From JAICLK01 sp036489905 (GTDB lineage Bacteria > Patescibacteriota > Saccharimonadia > Saccharimonadales > UBA4665): 18,614 nt of DNA. A program made the position numbers and the translations under genes. Below, piece by piece: positions 1 to 8,714 of this stretch (positions are counted from its first letter, which is position 1; every line of letters starts with the position of its first letter). Below the pieces are notes generated by a model. It was not told the origin of the DNA. It saw only the letters and a program-made list of their open reading frames with translations, and searched no databases. Location of the stretch: NCBI GenBank assembly GCA_036489905.1, contig DASXEX010000031.1:1-18614 (forward strand), read 5' to 3'.

Positions 1-86
1 CCAGCCTGTGGGCCGATGGCTATTTCGCAGAATCGGTGGGTCGTGTGACTGAGGCTCGCATCAAAGCCTACATTCAGAACCAGTAG
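1..86 (+). CDS. tnpA: IS200/IS605-family transposase TnpA, C-terminal end (partial)
   Basis: The last 27 codons of a gene that begins before the window are read in the frame starting at base 3 and end with TAG at 84-86. The peptide contains GYFAESVGR followed by a helix ending in AYIQNQ. This matches the end of Y1 (HUH) single-strand transposases of the IS200/IS605 family, where the tyrosine of the Y-x-x-N-Q helix is the nucleophile and YF-x-x-(T/S)VG precedes it. Y1 transposases cut and rejoin single-stranded DNA at subterminal hairpins. A hairpin of the right kind lies 26 bases downstream, which supports the call. No tnpB is visible on this side of the element. Whether the gene is intact cannot be judged from its tail. 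Confidence 0.8.
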   Translation, partial: SLWADGYFAESVGRVTEARIKAYIQNQ

Positions 87-111
87 CATCAAGCATGCAG
101 CTCTGTTGGAA

Positions 112-135
112 AGCCCCGGACTTTAGGCCGGGGTT
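112..135 (+). mobile_element. Right-end hairpin of the IS200/IS605-type element
   Basis: CCCCGG at 114-119 and CCGGGG at 128-133 form a 6-bp stem, extended by a G-T wobble and an A-T pair (112-135), with an 8-base loop. Position just after a Y1 transposase gene, GC-rich stem and short T-containing loop fit the subterminal right-end hairpin recognised by TnpA. The cleavage point would be expected a few bases further on, roughly 137-150, so the element ends at or inside the uvrB stop codon (138-140). The hairpin may also act as a weak terminator in either direction, but the following T run is poor. Confidence 0.65.
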
Positions 136-137
136 GT

Positions 138-2102
<1,965 letters not shown>

Positions 2103-2108
2103 GAATTT

Positions 2109-2114
2109 ATTGTA
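2109..2114 (-). promoter_or_regulatory. -10 element of uvrB (predicted leaderless start)
   Basis: On the minus strand TACAAT is preceded by TGC, giving an extended -10 (TGnTACAAT). Its last base is 6 bases from the GTG start, so a start point 6-8 bases downstream would fall on or next to the start codon. No Shine-Dalgarno is visible. Confidence 0.5.
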
Positions 2115-2131
2115 GCAAATGAAACGCTTAC

Positions 2132-2563
2132 CTAGGCCGTGCGCACTTTGGCAACAACCTGCAGGACGATGCCTGCAGTAAGCAAAACGAGCCCGACCAG
2201 CTGTAGGCCGCCGACCTTGTCCTTCAAAAACAGCCAGCCATATATCGTACTCAGCAAAATCGCGCCTCCATAAACAGTTGGTATGACGTACCCTAGATTG
2301 CCGCCACGCGTAAATATTCGCGCTAGCAAGACGGAAAACAGCATTATACAAACACCGGCGAGGCTTGCAAATACTACGCCACGCATACTCGTTTTACCTT
2401 TAGCATTTAAAGCAAGATAAACGACCAGCGGCACTACCGTTCCGATGCCGTTATACAAGATCGAGGCGAGCCAACTGTTAACATTGTCACCCGCAAGTCG
2501 GGCGAAGATCGCAAATCCAGCGTATACAGTGGCAGCGACAAGTGTAAGCAGAATGGCGTTCAT
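2132..2563 (-). CDS. Single-domain EamA/DMT-like membrane protein
   Basis: A 143-residue, strongly hydrophobic protein with five predicted membrane segments (about 2-22, 32-52, 62-82, 92-112 and 118-138). The C-terminal half has the EamA pattern of a helix ending in LFLKDK, then a short loop, LQLVGLVLLTAGIVL and a basic tail. It has one EamA domain, whereas typical DMT exporters have two, so it resembles the approximately 140-residue predicted membrane proteins of the COG2510 type, which presumably work as dimers. The substrate is unknown. The ATG start at 2561-2563 follows a TATAAT at 2573-2578 by only 9 bases and has no Shine-Dalgarno. It is read in the same direction as uvrB, 29 bases upstream of it. 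Confidence 0.75.
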   Translation of the reverse strand: MNAILLTLVAATVYAGFAIFARLAGDNVNSWLASILYNGIGTVVPLVVYLALNAKGKTSMRGVVFASLAGVCIMLFSVLLARIFTRGGNLGYVIPTVYGGAILLSTIYGWLFLKDKVGGLQLVGLVLLTAGIVLQVVAKVRTA

Positions 2564-2572
2564 TATATCTTA

Positions 2573-2578
2573 ATTATA
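2573..2578 (-). promoter_or_regulatory. -10 element of the single-domain EamA-like gene
   Basis: A perfect TATAAT on the minus strand ends 9 bases before the ATG. The predicted transcript would have a leader of only 1-3 bases. No convincing -35 at 17-bp spacing is seen. Confidence 0.5.
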
Positions 2579-2594
2579 CGCTACCGCTGCTCAA

Positions 2595-3242
2595 CTAGCC
2601 CGCACGGGGCAACGGCTTATCGGTTTTGAGGAACCAGGTTTGATCGTGGTTGGCGAGTTGGTCGTGAATGTCGGCGTATTTTTTGTCGAGCACTTTTATG
2701 ATGCGCTCCACCAGTCGTTCGGGATTATCGTCGTAGGTTACGAGTTCGCCAAATTCGGGCTCCAATAGCTCAACGAGTTTTCGAACCATGTCGGCTGCGC
2801 CGCCGCTGCCAAGCAAAACGCCGCACGGCTTGCGTGCCTCGAGTGCATCGGTGAATTCATTCAATGAGCCAATGCGGCCGCCGACCGTGATGATCGCGTC
2901 ACTCGATTGCACCAAATACAAGTCGCGGCCGACGTAGTGCAAGCCTGTGAAGTTGATAAAATCGTAGCAATCGTGCGGCAAACGGTATTTGCGCAAATGC
3001 TCGCGCAGACTTTCGGCTGGTGAAAAGCCGATGCTCATGCCGCCGGCATTTTTGGCGCCACGCGCCGCGGCGTACGGCAAGCCGACTGTTGCGCCAGTCG
3101 TAATAATGTGCCCGCTTTTGGCGATGGCAGTACCCATCGTTTCGGCCAATTTTGAAGATGATTTAAGCGTTTCGCCAGCCGCTGCGCCGGAAACACAAAT
3201 TGAATATTTGAGCGGCTGGGTTTGGGATTCGGTCGGCATCAT
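2595..3242 (-). CDS. SLOG/LOG-like Rossmann protein (TIGR00725-type)
   Basis: A 215-residue cytosolic protein with the SLOG superfamily fold signature. An N-terminal strand (YSICVSGA) is followed by TTGATVGLPYAAARGAKNAGG at about 48-68, then GRDLYLVQSSDAIITVGGRIGSLNE at about 105-129. The last segment corresponds to the R...D...GGxGTxxE nucleotide-binding motif of LOG (cytokinin riboside phosphoribohydrolase-like) proteins, here with Ser in place of Thr. Family members bind or hydrolyse nucleotide ligands; the actual substrate is unknown. It begins with two consecutive Met codons, and the first is used here. The gene lies 46 bases downstream of the 409-residue protein in the same direction and may be co-transcribed. 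The C-terminal extension (about 190-215) is not part of the core fold. Confidence 0.75.
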   Translation of the reverse strand: MMPTESQTQPLKYSICVSGAAAGETLKSSSKLAETMGTAIAKSGHIITTGATVGLPYAAARGAKNAGGMSIGFSPAESLREHLRKYRLPHDCYDFINFTGLHYVGRDLYLVQSSDAIITVGGRIGSLNEFTDALEARKPCGVLLGSGGAADMVRKLVELLEPEFGELVTYDDNPERLVERIIKVLDKKYADIHDQLANHDQTWFLKTDKPLPRAG

Positions 3243-3288
3243 AATTTAAGTAATTTCCTGTTTTTCGTTTCTTGCTTGTGCTTTTATT

Positions 3289-4518
3289 CTACGTCAGCTC
3301 ACGCTCATCGACAAGCTCGTGCCCGAGCTGCTCGTGTACAACATGCTCTAAATTTTCCTGATGCAAATAGCGTAACATCAGCTCGTGCCAGAGGTGGTCG
3401 CGAAAATAATGCACGATGCGTTGCTCGTACGGCAAATGGTTGCAAAAATTGAGCACGGCGTCAGTGAGGTTGAGCGAAATCGGTGTGCTGTTGTCAAGCA
3501 AAGCAAGGTAGGCGCTGTTTTTCCAAAATTCAAGGCGGTCGTGCAGTTTGGCCAGCACGTTTTCAGCCGGCTCCCACGCGAGATCTTCGGGCTGAACATG
3601 CGGCTCGAACAATTCCGGGTTGTACGCCTCTGGCGTGCGCGCAAAATAGCGATGAATGAGCTTCCACGGCAAACGCTCGCCCAACAAACTGGCCCGCGTG
3701 TACGGCTCGTCGCGGGCCGCTTTGGCCAAAATCGCACCGAAATCGGGACGAACCTGGTGTAATTTGAGGTACGCGCTCGTTATGCGAATGTCGCTGATGG
3801 CGTGCAGACTGAGGAGCAAAACGGCCAGTGCCGCACCTTCAACCGCTTCAGCCGGCAGCGGCAACAGCACGACCGAGCCGAGTTCTTTGAAACTCAAAAT
3901 GTTATGCTTAATCTCCGACACGTAATCCGCGCCGAGTTTTTCCCAGCGCTTGCTTGCGGGTGCGAGAATGGCGACGTCGCGTGCTTCAAAATCCGTCGGT
4001 TTCAACTGTTTGTAGCTTGCCAGCAACTGCTTGTGCCAGGCCGGCGCATCGGCGATCGCGGCCGCGGCGTAGAGTTGCGCCACCGGTTCGTGTTTCAACA
4101 TCGAATCAATCGAGCGGTAGCCAAGTTGCTTCATGGCTTTTTTCGGCGGATTTTTTTGGAGCAGGCGCTTGGCCACGCTGCTTTTCAGCGCGAAAGCTTT
4201 TTTGGAAATGTCAAGCGTGCTCACCAACCGCCGTACGCGCAGAGTCAAATCATTATTGTCCGCGCCTGCACCGAGTAATTCACGCACGATCTTGTCATCC
4301 TGTTTTGCCCGCCCGAGCAACGCGTTGTACAGCTCCGGCCCGGTCGTGTCACGCGCGTCAAGGCCGAGGTCGCGCACGCAATCACGTGCGGCTTGCTCGA
4401 TTTCGCTGCTCAATCGAATGTCCGCGCTTGGGCTCCCGCCTGCTTGCTCAAGCTGCCGAAGCCCCAGCCGAAACGCCGGCTCCCGTGCGCCCAATAATTC
4501 CGACAGTACCCTCGTCAT
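3289..4518 (-). CDS. Unrecognised 409-residue protein
   Basis: I do not recognise this family. The protein is soluble-looking, helix-rich and has no signal peptide. It is rich in Leu, Ala, Arg and charged residues. Visible landmarks are a helical N-terminal third (LSELLGAREPAFRLGLRQLE), a basic stretch near 125-140 (RLLQKNPPKKAMKQLGYRS), and an aromatic-rich C-terminal third containing PWKLIHRYFARTPE, a HYFRDHLWHELMLRYLHQEN segment and an acidic end. The paired His and Glu residues of that last segment are noted but do not form a motif I can assign. A TGGTAAGAT extended -10-like sequence lies 10 bases before the ATG. It heads a two-gene unit with the LOG-like gene. Third-position GC resembles the neighbours, so recent transfer is not suggested. 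Confidence 0.65.
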   Translation of the reverse strand: MTRVLSELLGAREPAFRLGLRQLEQAGGSPSADIRLSSEIEQAARDCVRDLGLDARDTTGPELYNALLGRAKQDDKIVRELLGAGADNNDLTLRVRRLVSTLDISKKAFALKSSVAKRLLQKNPPKKAMKQLGYRSIDSMLKHEPVAQLYAAAAIADAPAWHKQLLASYKQLKPTDFEARDVAILAPASKRWEKLGADYVSEIKHNILSFKELGSVVLLPLPAEAVEGAALAVLLLSLHAISDIRITSAYLKLHQVRPDFGAILAKAARDEPYTRASLLGERLPWKLIHRYFARTPEAYNPELFEPHVQPEDLAWEPAENVLAKLHDRLEFWKNSAYLALLDNSTPISLNLTDAVLNFCNHLPYEQRIVHYFRDHLWHELMLRYLHQENLEHVVHEQLGHELVDERELT

Positions 4519-4528
4519 ATTACCTAAA

Positions 4529-4534
4529 ATCTTA
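4529..4534 (-). promoter_or_regulatory. -10-like element of the 409-residue protein gene
   Basis: TAAGAT on the minus strand is preceded by TGG (extended -10 form) and ends 10 bases before the ATG. A short AGG lies 4 bases before the ATG, so a very short leader or a weak Shine-Dalgarno are both possible. Confidence 0.35.
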
Positions 4535-4577
4535 CCACAAGCGCCATGCCAACGCGAGACCTCAGAGGGATGACAAA

Positions 4578-5075
4578 TTAAAGCCCAGCATTCTTGACGA
4601 TCATTTGTACGGACTGCTCGACTGAGTATGGTGCAGGTATAATCTTCTCGCTTTCAAAGTGAGCGAAGTCTTGCGGCTCGTACCACTCGTGCAGCATTTC
4701 TTTACTGACCTCTCCGGCGATCGACTTGGTGACGTGCCGCTTGAGCGTTTCTTCGAATGGAATGTCAAAGTAATGCGTGTAGTTTTCCGGACATTTTTTA
4801 ATCAGATCTCTGAGCATAGCCCCGTAGCGTCTGAACTTGAGCATGCCTTCTAAAATGACATCATAATCGCGGCTCAATGCAAACTCCACAACCTGCGCAA
4901 TGAGTGCGATATTAACGCCAGCATCAGTTTCTTTCTCTTTTAAAATGGTGCGCCTGATGTTGTCTTGTTCGACATAGGCGATTTTGCGGTCACTAACTTC
5001 GCGAAGTTTCTTGGCAACTGTGCTCTTGCCGGAGGCTGAATTGCCACGGATAATAATTAGCGACCGATAAATCAT
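4578..5075 (-). CDS. Small P-loop kinase (AAA_33 / zeta-toxin-like fold)
   Basis: A 165-residue P-loop NTPase. The Walker A motif GNSASGKST lies at residues 11-19 after the beta-strand SLIIIR. An acidic/polar motif EQDNIRRTIL at about 36-45 occupies the position where related small-molecule kinases hold the catalytic Asp. VILEGML at about 73-79 resembles the Walker B strand. The C-terminal half contains a possible lid (FEETLKRHVTKS). Related families phosphorylate nucleosides, antibiotics or UDP-sugars, and the substrate here is unknown. No antitoxin-like partner is adjacent, so a toxin role is not supported. TGATATAAT lies 6 bases before the ATG and predicts a leaderless transcript. Confidence 0.75.
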   Translation of the reverse strand: MIYRSLIIIRGNSASGKSTVAKKLREVSDRKIAYVEQDNIRRTILKEKETDAGVNIALIAQVVEFALSRDYDVILEGMLKFRRYGAMLRDLIKKCPENYTHYFDIPFEETLKRHVTKSIAGEVSKEMLHEWYEPQDFAHFESEKIIPAPYSVEQSVQMIVKNAGL

Positions 5076-5081
5076 GCTCCA

Positions 5082-5087
5082 ATTATA
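5082..5087 (-). promoter_or_regulatory. -10 element of the small kinase gene (predicted leaderless start)
   Basis: TGATATAAT on the minus strand is a consensus extended -10. The hexamer ends 6 bases before the ATG, so the start of transcription should coincide with the start codon. A GGAG one base from the ATG is too close to serve as a normal Shine-Dalgarno. Confidence 0.55.
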
Positions 5088-5114
5088 TCAAGCTACTGGT
5101 CGCGAGCGAGTAGG

Positions 5115-6134
5115 TTAAAATCGTTCCGGTTTATACCAGTCCGGGGCCTTTTTAAGCCATTCTTCTAGCTCATGTTTGTGCAACAGGCCGGCCTGGGCGC
5201 CAATTTTTTGGCAGACGCTCATGGAATTGATGGGTGCCCACCGGAGTGCGTCTTCGAGGCCTAAACCTTTGGCCAGCGCAACAATCAGCGTCGACGCGAA
5301 TGCATCGCCGGCGCCCGTACGCTCAAGCGGCGGCACCGGATCCGGGTACAGCGGCATTTTGAAACTGTTTTGGCCGTCAGAGGCGTACGCACCGTCCGGG
5401 CCATCGGTCACCACTACGATTTTCGGACCTAACGCGTGCAAATGGTCGATGAGGTCGTGCACGTCGTCATGGTTACCGCCGCCGACCGTCACCGCTTCTT
5501 CGCGATTCATAATAACAATCTCCGCCCGCTTATAGAAATCCTTCAACTTTTCAGCACCCCACATCAAATGATACATGCCAGGCTGAAAAGCCAGGTTTAT
5601 GTCAGGATTTCTATCCAGGTAGCCGAGCATGGCTTCGTGCAGCGGCCAGGTTTTTTCGCCGAGTACGCCCAGGTAGAACCAATCAGGTTTGTGGTTCGGG
5701 TCATTCCATTCATACGAATAATCTTCAAAGTGTTGCAGCTTCGTTCGGTCAGCGCCGTAGCGCAAGACATAGTGATAGTTGGATTTTTTGCCCTTTTCAA
5801 CGACAAGCTCGTCCGTCTCTACGCCCTGCTCCTTAAGATATTTGACCATATCATTGCCCGGGCCGTCATCACCGAGCCATGACATTAAACTCGTATCCAG
5901 CCCGAGCCGAGTCATCGACACGGCCGCGTTCGGGCTGCATTCGACTGCTTTGACAATGTCCGCGCTGTCATACGGCAGCTTCGCGCCGAGCTCGAAACTA
6001 ATTCGCTTGTAGCCTTTGTCGTCGGTATAAACTTCAGCGTAATCTTTGGACAGCTTGATAAAAGCATCGGTAATAATGTCGCCGACTGCCAGCACGTGTA
6101 GCGGCGTATTTGTGTTTTGTGTATCTTCAGACAT
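5115..6134 (-). CDS. PfkB-family carbohydrate kinase (second of a pair)
   Basis: A 339-residue ribokinase/PfkB-fold kinase that would phosphorylate a sugar or nucleoside with ATP. The ATP/anion-hole signature ERTGAGDAF is intact, with the catalytic base at about Asp277. VVVTDGPDGAYAS and INSMSVCQKIGAQAG also fit the family. The N-terminal PfkB signature is altered: the usual GG-x-x-x-N region reads VECSPNAAVSMTRLG, lacking the Gly pair. The frame is open for 59 codons upstream, but that extension is antisense to or overlaps the preceding kinase gene. The ATG at 6132-6134 (MSEDTQNTN) has a strong GGAGG six bases away inside the end of the upstream kinase gene. The two genes overlap by 8 bases, so translation is probably coupled. 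The natural substrate cannot be read from the sequence. Confidence 0.88.
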   Translation of the reverse strand: MSEDTQNTNTPLHVLAVGDIITDAFIKLSKDYAEVYTDDKGYKRISFELGAKLPYDSADIVKAVECSPNAAVSMTRLGLDTSLMSWLGDDGPGNDMVKYLKEQGVETDELVVEKGKKSNYHYVLRYGADRTKLQHFEDYSYEWNDPNHKPDWFYLGVLGEKTWPLHEAMLGYLDRNPDINLAFQPGMYHLMWGAEKLKDFYKRAEIVIMNREEAVTVGGGNHDDVHDLIDHLHALGPKIVVVTDGPDGAYASDGQNSFKMPLYPDPVPPLERTGAGDAFASTLIVALAKGLGLEDALRWAPINSMSVCQKIGAQAGLLHKHELEEWLKKAPDWYKPERF

Positions 6135-7098
6135 TGTGTTCCTCCAATGGCATGTTATGCAGCTTAACGCCTCTGTGTAAAATGCCGGTCTTCGCCCCGA
6201 TGTACTGGACGACGGACGTCGAGTTCGCGCTCGCGAACACGATGCAATCGGCAAGTGACTTGCCTTGCGTCCACTGGCTGAGAAATCCTGAGGCAAAGGC
6301 ATCACCGGCACCTGTGCGATCGACGACTTTTACGTCCTCGTACATCCCAGCTTTCACAATCGTCTTGCCGTCACTGGCAGCAACGCCGTTCGGGCCGTCA
6401 CTGACAATTACTACCGGCACGAGGTCAAGGCCGTGACGAACGAGCTCTTCTATCGTTTTTCCATGAACGAGCCCCTGCATCTCTTCTTTGTTCATACAAA
6501 GAACGTCGACACTTTTTAACACTGCTTTGAGTTTTTCCGGCTCGGCAAGTTCGGGCCCGGCGGGGTTGAGCATCACTTTTGTTCCCGATTTTTCTGCATG
6601 ATCGACTATTTTTTTCTGCAGTCCAAGCCCACCGTTTGCGAGCGAAGTCGGGTATACCCAATCTGCTTTTTCGATAGCTGAGAAGTCCAAATCCGTTCCA
6701 TGGGAATCCGTCGAAATGCCACGGTGATTCAATATCGTACGTTCGCCGTTCGTTGCGATGAGAATCGTCGAGTAGCCTGCTTGGTAGCGATCTTTGCGCA
6801 CGACATGTGTCGTGTTGACACCTTCGGCATCCAAATCGCGCAAAACCATTTCGGAGGCAACTTCAGACCCAAGCGGCCACATATATGACGCATCAATGCC
6901 TTGGCGTGCCAGCGTCACCGCGACATTTGTGGCATTGCCGCCGGTCGCAAACGTTACGCCGTCAACTTCCAGTTTCGCGCCAAGCGGCAAATGCGTATAA
7001 ATGACCTTGCCTTCGGTGTGCGGATCAAACTCATCGCTTTGCAAGTAGACGTCTTGCGTCGCTTTGCCGATTGTCAGAATTTTTATTTGTCCGCTCAT
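6127..7098 (-). CDS. PfkB-family carbohydrate kinase (first of a pair)
   Basis: A 323-residue PfkB/ribokinase-fold kinase. The first PfkB signature is intact (GGNATNVAVTLARQG at about 53-67), as is the second (DRTGAGDAFASGF, catalytic Asp at about 266). IVSDGPNGVAAS precedes it, as in the family. Ribokinase, adenosine kinase, fructokinase and 1-phosphofructokinase all share these motifs, and the sequence does not decide between them. Being two genes below class II aldolase makes a fructose-phosphate or ribose substrate attractive, but that is inference. TGCTATACT ends 10 bases before the ATG. The gene overlaps the next kinase by 8 bases and its last codons hold that gene's ribosome binding site. 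Confidence 0.88.
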   Translation of the reverse strand: MSGQIKILTIGKATQDVYLQSDEFDPHTEGKVIYTHLPLGAKLEVDGVTFATGGNATNVAVTLARQGIDASYMWPLGSEVASEMVLRDLDAEGVNTTHVVRKDRYQAGYSTILIATNGERTILNHRGISTDSHGTDLDFSAIEKADWVYPTSLANGGLGLQKKIVDHAEKSGTKVMLNPAGPELAEPEKLKAVLKSVDVLCMNKEEMQGLVHGKTIEELVRHGLDLVPVVIVSDGPNGVAASDGKTIVKAGMYEDVKVVDRTGAGDAFASGFLSQWTQGKSLADCIVFASANSTSVVQYIGAKTGILHRGVKLHNMPLEEHNV

Positions 7099-7108
7099 GG
7101 TGCTATTT

Positions 7109-7114
7109 AGTATA
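7109..7114 (-). promoter_or_regulatory. -10 element of the first PfkB kinase gene
   Basis: TGCTATACT on the minus strand is an extended -10 ending 10 bases before the ATG, inside the 33-base gap after the 66-residue protein gene. It would allow the kinase pair to be transcribed separately from aldolase, with a leader of 2-4 bases. Confidence 0.45.
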
Positions 7115-7131
7115 GCATTTAATGCCTGGAG

Positions 7132-7332
7132 TTACGCAGCCGACGCTCGGCGAATATTCGCGACGATTTCTTGCGGCCGCTCGGTGTGCTTGACCTCGAG
7201 TTGCGGCGCCGGCTCGGGCTGTTCCGACTTATGCTTAAATTCTTGGCGACGCTCTGCGCGCTGCGATTCATCCCTGACAACTTCCCTCACAATGGCTTTG
7301 ATCGCCTCAAGATCCTCGATACTTAAGCTCAT
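7132..7332 (-). CDS. Small hypothetical protein, 66 residues
   Basis: A short charged protein whose N-terminal third, MSLSIEDLEAIKAIVREVVR, is a regular amphipathic helix. The rest is Pro/Glu/Arg-rich and probably disordered. I do not recognise a family. Such short helix-plus-tail proteins can be oligomerisation or partner-binding subunits, but no function is claimed. The ATG lies 8 bases after the aldolase stop codon, so the two are probably on one transcript; GGGG at the aldolase end could serve as a weak ribosome binding site. It sits between aldolase and the PfkB kinases. Confidence 0.6.
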   Translation of the reverse strand: MSLSIEDLEAIKAIVREVVRDESQRAERRQEFKHKSEQPEPAPQLEVKHTERPQEIVANIRRASAA

Positions 7333-7340
7333 ATGCTTTT

Positions 7341-8258
7341 CTACCCCACTATGGCCTTGCCGGTGGAGTTAAAATCATCAATTTTACTTTCCACGACCGA
7401 CTGGACGGCCGGTACGACTTCTTTCGTAATAAGCTTGGCAACTGAGATTTCATTCGGGTATTCTTGCAAAACCTTTTCGAGCGCCTGGCGGTAGGCAAAG
7501 CGCATGTCGGAATTGATGTTGATTTTGGTTACGCCGATCTGCACGGCGCTCACAAAATAATGGCCAGGCGTGTCGCTGCCGCCATGCAAGCTTATGTTGC
7601 ACGAAACCGCGTCGCGAATACGCTGCAACAGTTCAAGATCGAGAATCTTGGGCACCGGATATTTGCCGTGGAGGTTGCCGATCTGGACTGCACAGGTGTC
7701 TATTGCGGTCTGGTTGACAAAATCAACGATTTCTTCCGGTTTTGAATTATATTTTTTGACTTCTTCGTAATCGATCGTTTCTGTGTGTAGCGTGGATGAG
7801 CCGAAAAAGTAACGCTCTTCCGCCTCGACCGACGCGCCGGTAAGTTTCGCATAGTCGACAACTTCTTTGGTTTTGGCGATGATTTCTTCCCGAGTGGCGT
7901 CATGGTTGGCCTGCGATATGTCAATGTGAATGAACTCAAAGCCGGCATCTATGCCCCGTTTGGCAGCTTCGACCGACGGCGAATGGTCCAGGTTAATGTA
8001 CATTTCTACACCGTATTGCCGGCACAAATTGTCAACCATATCGCGTACATTATCAAGGCCGATGTCATCGACCTCACCCTGGCTGACTTCCACGAGTGCC
8101 GGAGCATTTTTGGCTTTGGCGGCTTGCGCCACGGCCTTTAGCGTCGATTCATCATCCAAATTGAACGCCCCAAATGCCCAGTGTTCCGCCCGCGCCTGCG
8201 CCATGCGTTCACGCGCCTTGGCACAATTTTCTCGTATTTGTTGTAGTGTCAGTGGCAT
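7341..8258 (-). CDS. fba: Class II fructose-bisphosphate aldolase (FbaA/GatY family)
   Basis: Zinc-dependent aldolase that reversibly splits fructose-1,6-bisphosphate (or tagatose-1,6-bisphosphate) into two triose phosphates. The 305-residue protein has GAFN near 30-33, NLDHS at 89-93 with the catalytic Asp91 and zinc ligand His92, HIDIS at 111-115, VEAEE at 144-148, GNLHGKYP at 194-201 (zinc His198), SLHGGSD at 223-229 (zinc His225) and TKININSDMR at 244-253. All metal ligands are present. Small departures from the canonical pattern, such as LHGGSD instead of LHGGSG, leave fructose versus tagatose specificity undecided. Likely first gene of aldolase - 66-residue protein - PfkB - PfkB. A TTGAAG-17-TATACT promoter places the start of transcription about 2 bases before the ATG. 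Confidence 0.92.
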   Translation of the reverse strand: MPLTLQQIRENCAKARERMAQARAEHWAFGAFNLDDESTLKAVAQAAKAKNAPALVEVSQGEVDDIGLDNVRDMVDNLCRQYGVEMYINLDHSPSVEAAKRGIDAGFEFIHIDISQANHDATREEIIAKTKEVVDYAKLTGASVEAEERYFFGSSTLHTETIDYEEVKKYNSKPEEIVDFVNQTAIDTCAVQIGNLHGKYPVPKILDLELLQRIRDAVSCNISLHGGSDTPGHYFVSAVQIGVTKININSDMRFAYRQALEKVLQEYPNEISVAKLITKEVVPAVQSVVESKIDDFNSTGKAIVG

Positions 8259-8267
8259 ATGAACTTA

Positions 8268-8296
8268 AGTATAAAACGCTTACAGTTATTCTTCAA
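8268..8296 (-). promoter_or_regulatory. Promoter of the aldolase operon
   Basis: On the minus strand TTGAAG (8291-8296) and TATACT (8268-8273) are separated by exactly 17 bases. The -10 ends 9 bases before the ATG, so the leader should be 1-3 bases. There is no Shine-Dalgarno. Confidence 0.6.
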
Positions 8297-8297
8297 A

Positions 8298-8714
8298 TTA
8301 TTTCCAAAATAGACCGGCCAACCCTGCGATTGAGGCCAGCGCCGCCAGTAGTTTCCTGGCAACATAGTCTCGCTCTTTGAGCAACCAAACGGCGAGCAGC
8401 AGAATGACAATCAAACGAAAGTTCGTGATCACCGCCACCAGCCCGACATTGTTGCTCCTGACTTCCGCGAAAATAAAACAAACACCGCCGAGCCCACGCA
8501 GCAGCCCGGCCAGCGAGACCCAACCGGTAACTCTCGGCTTCAACAGTAAACGTAGCTGTCCGCGTCGCACGACCAGCGCCGTCAAGACAGTCATCAAACA
8601 TTGGCCGCCGACGCCGAAGACGATGTAGGTCGCTATGTTCATGTGTTGTAGCAATGACTTTTCATTAACCTGCGCCACGCAGTAGACGATTGCGACGAAC
8701 AGTATAATTCCCAC
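8298..8714 (-). CDS. EamA/DMT transporter, C-terminal half (frame-disrupted)
   Basis: This reading frame encodes 138 residues. It begins at a GTG and runs as GIILFVAIVYCVAQ, which is the missing fifth helix of the preceding half, followed by about four membrane segments of a second EamA domain (ATYIVFGVGGQCLMTVLTALV, WVSLAGLLRGLGGVCFIFAEV, VGLVAVITNFRLIVILLLAVWLL and a final LLAALASIAGLAGLFWK). The upstream half ends in the other frame after LSWLQLGG. Removing one base near 8706-8712 joins the two into a normal ten-helix DMT exporter of about 264 residues. I read it as one gene broken by a single-base frameshift or a sequence error. A split two-subunit transporter is possible but less likely, since the GTG has no usable ribosome binding site. 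Confidence 0.65.
   Translation of the reverse strand: MGIILFVAIVYCVAQVNEKSLLQHMNIATYIVFGVGGQCLMTVLTALVVRRGQLRLLLKPRVTGWVSLAGLLRGLGGVCFIFAEVRSNNVGLVAVITNFRLIVILLLAVWLLKERDYVARKLLAALASIAGLAGLFWK

Noticed and set aside
2103..2351. 83-codon N-terminal extension of uvrB
   Set aside because: It overlaps the neighbouring membrane protein gene out of frame, has no UvrB similarity, and the GTG at 2102 matches the family start and the -10 position.
2132..2563. Small multidrug resistance (EmrE-type) exporter
   Set aside because: It is longer than the approximately 110 residues of SMR proteins, has five helices and lacks the conserved membrane Glu of the first helix; it fits a single EamA domain better.
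3954..4625. Plus-strand open frame of 223 codons
   Set aside because: Antisense to the 409-residue protein and the end of the kinase gene, with an Arg/Ala/Pro-rich low-complexity product and no start signals.
4578..5075. Zeta-toxin of a toxin-antitoxin pair
   Set aside because: The P-loop fold fits, but no short antitoxin gene is adjacent and the promoter drives the kinase gene alone.
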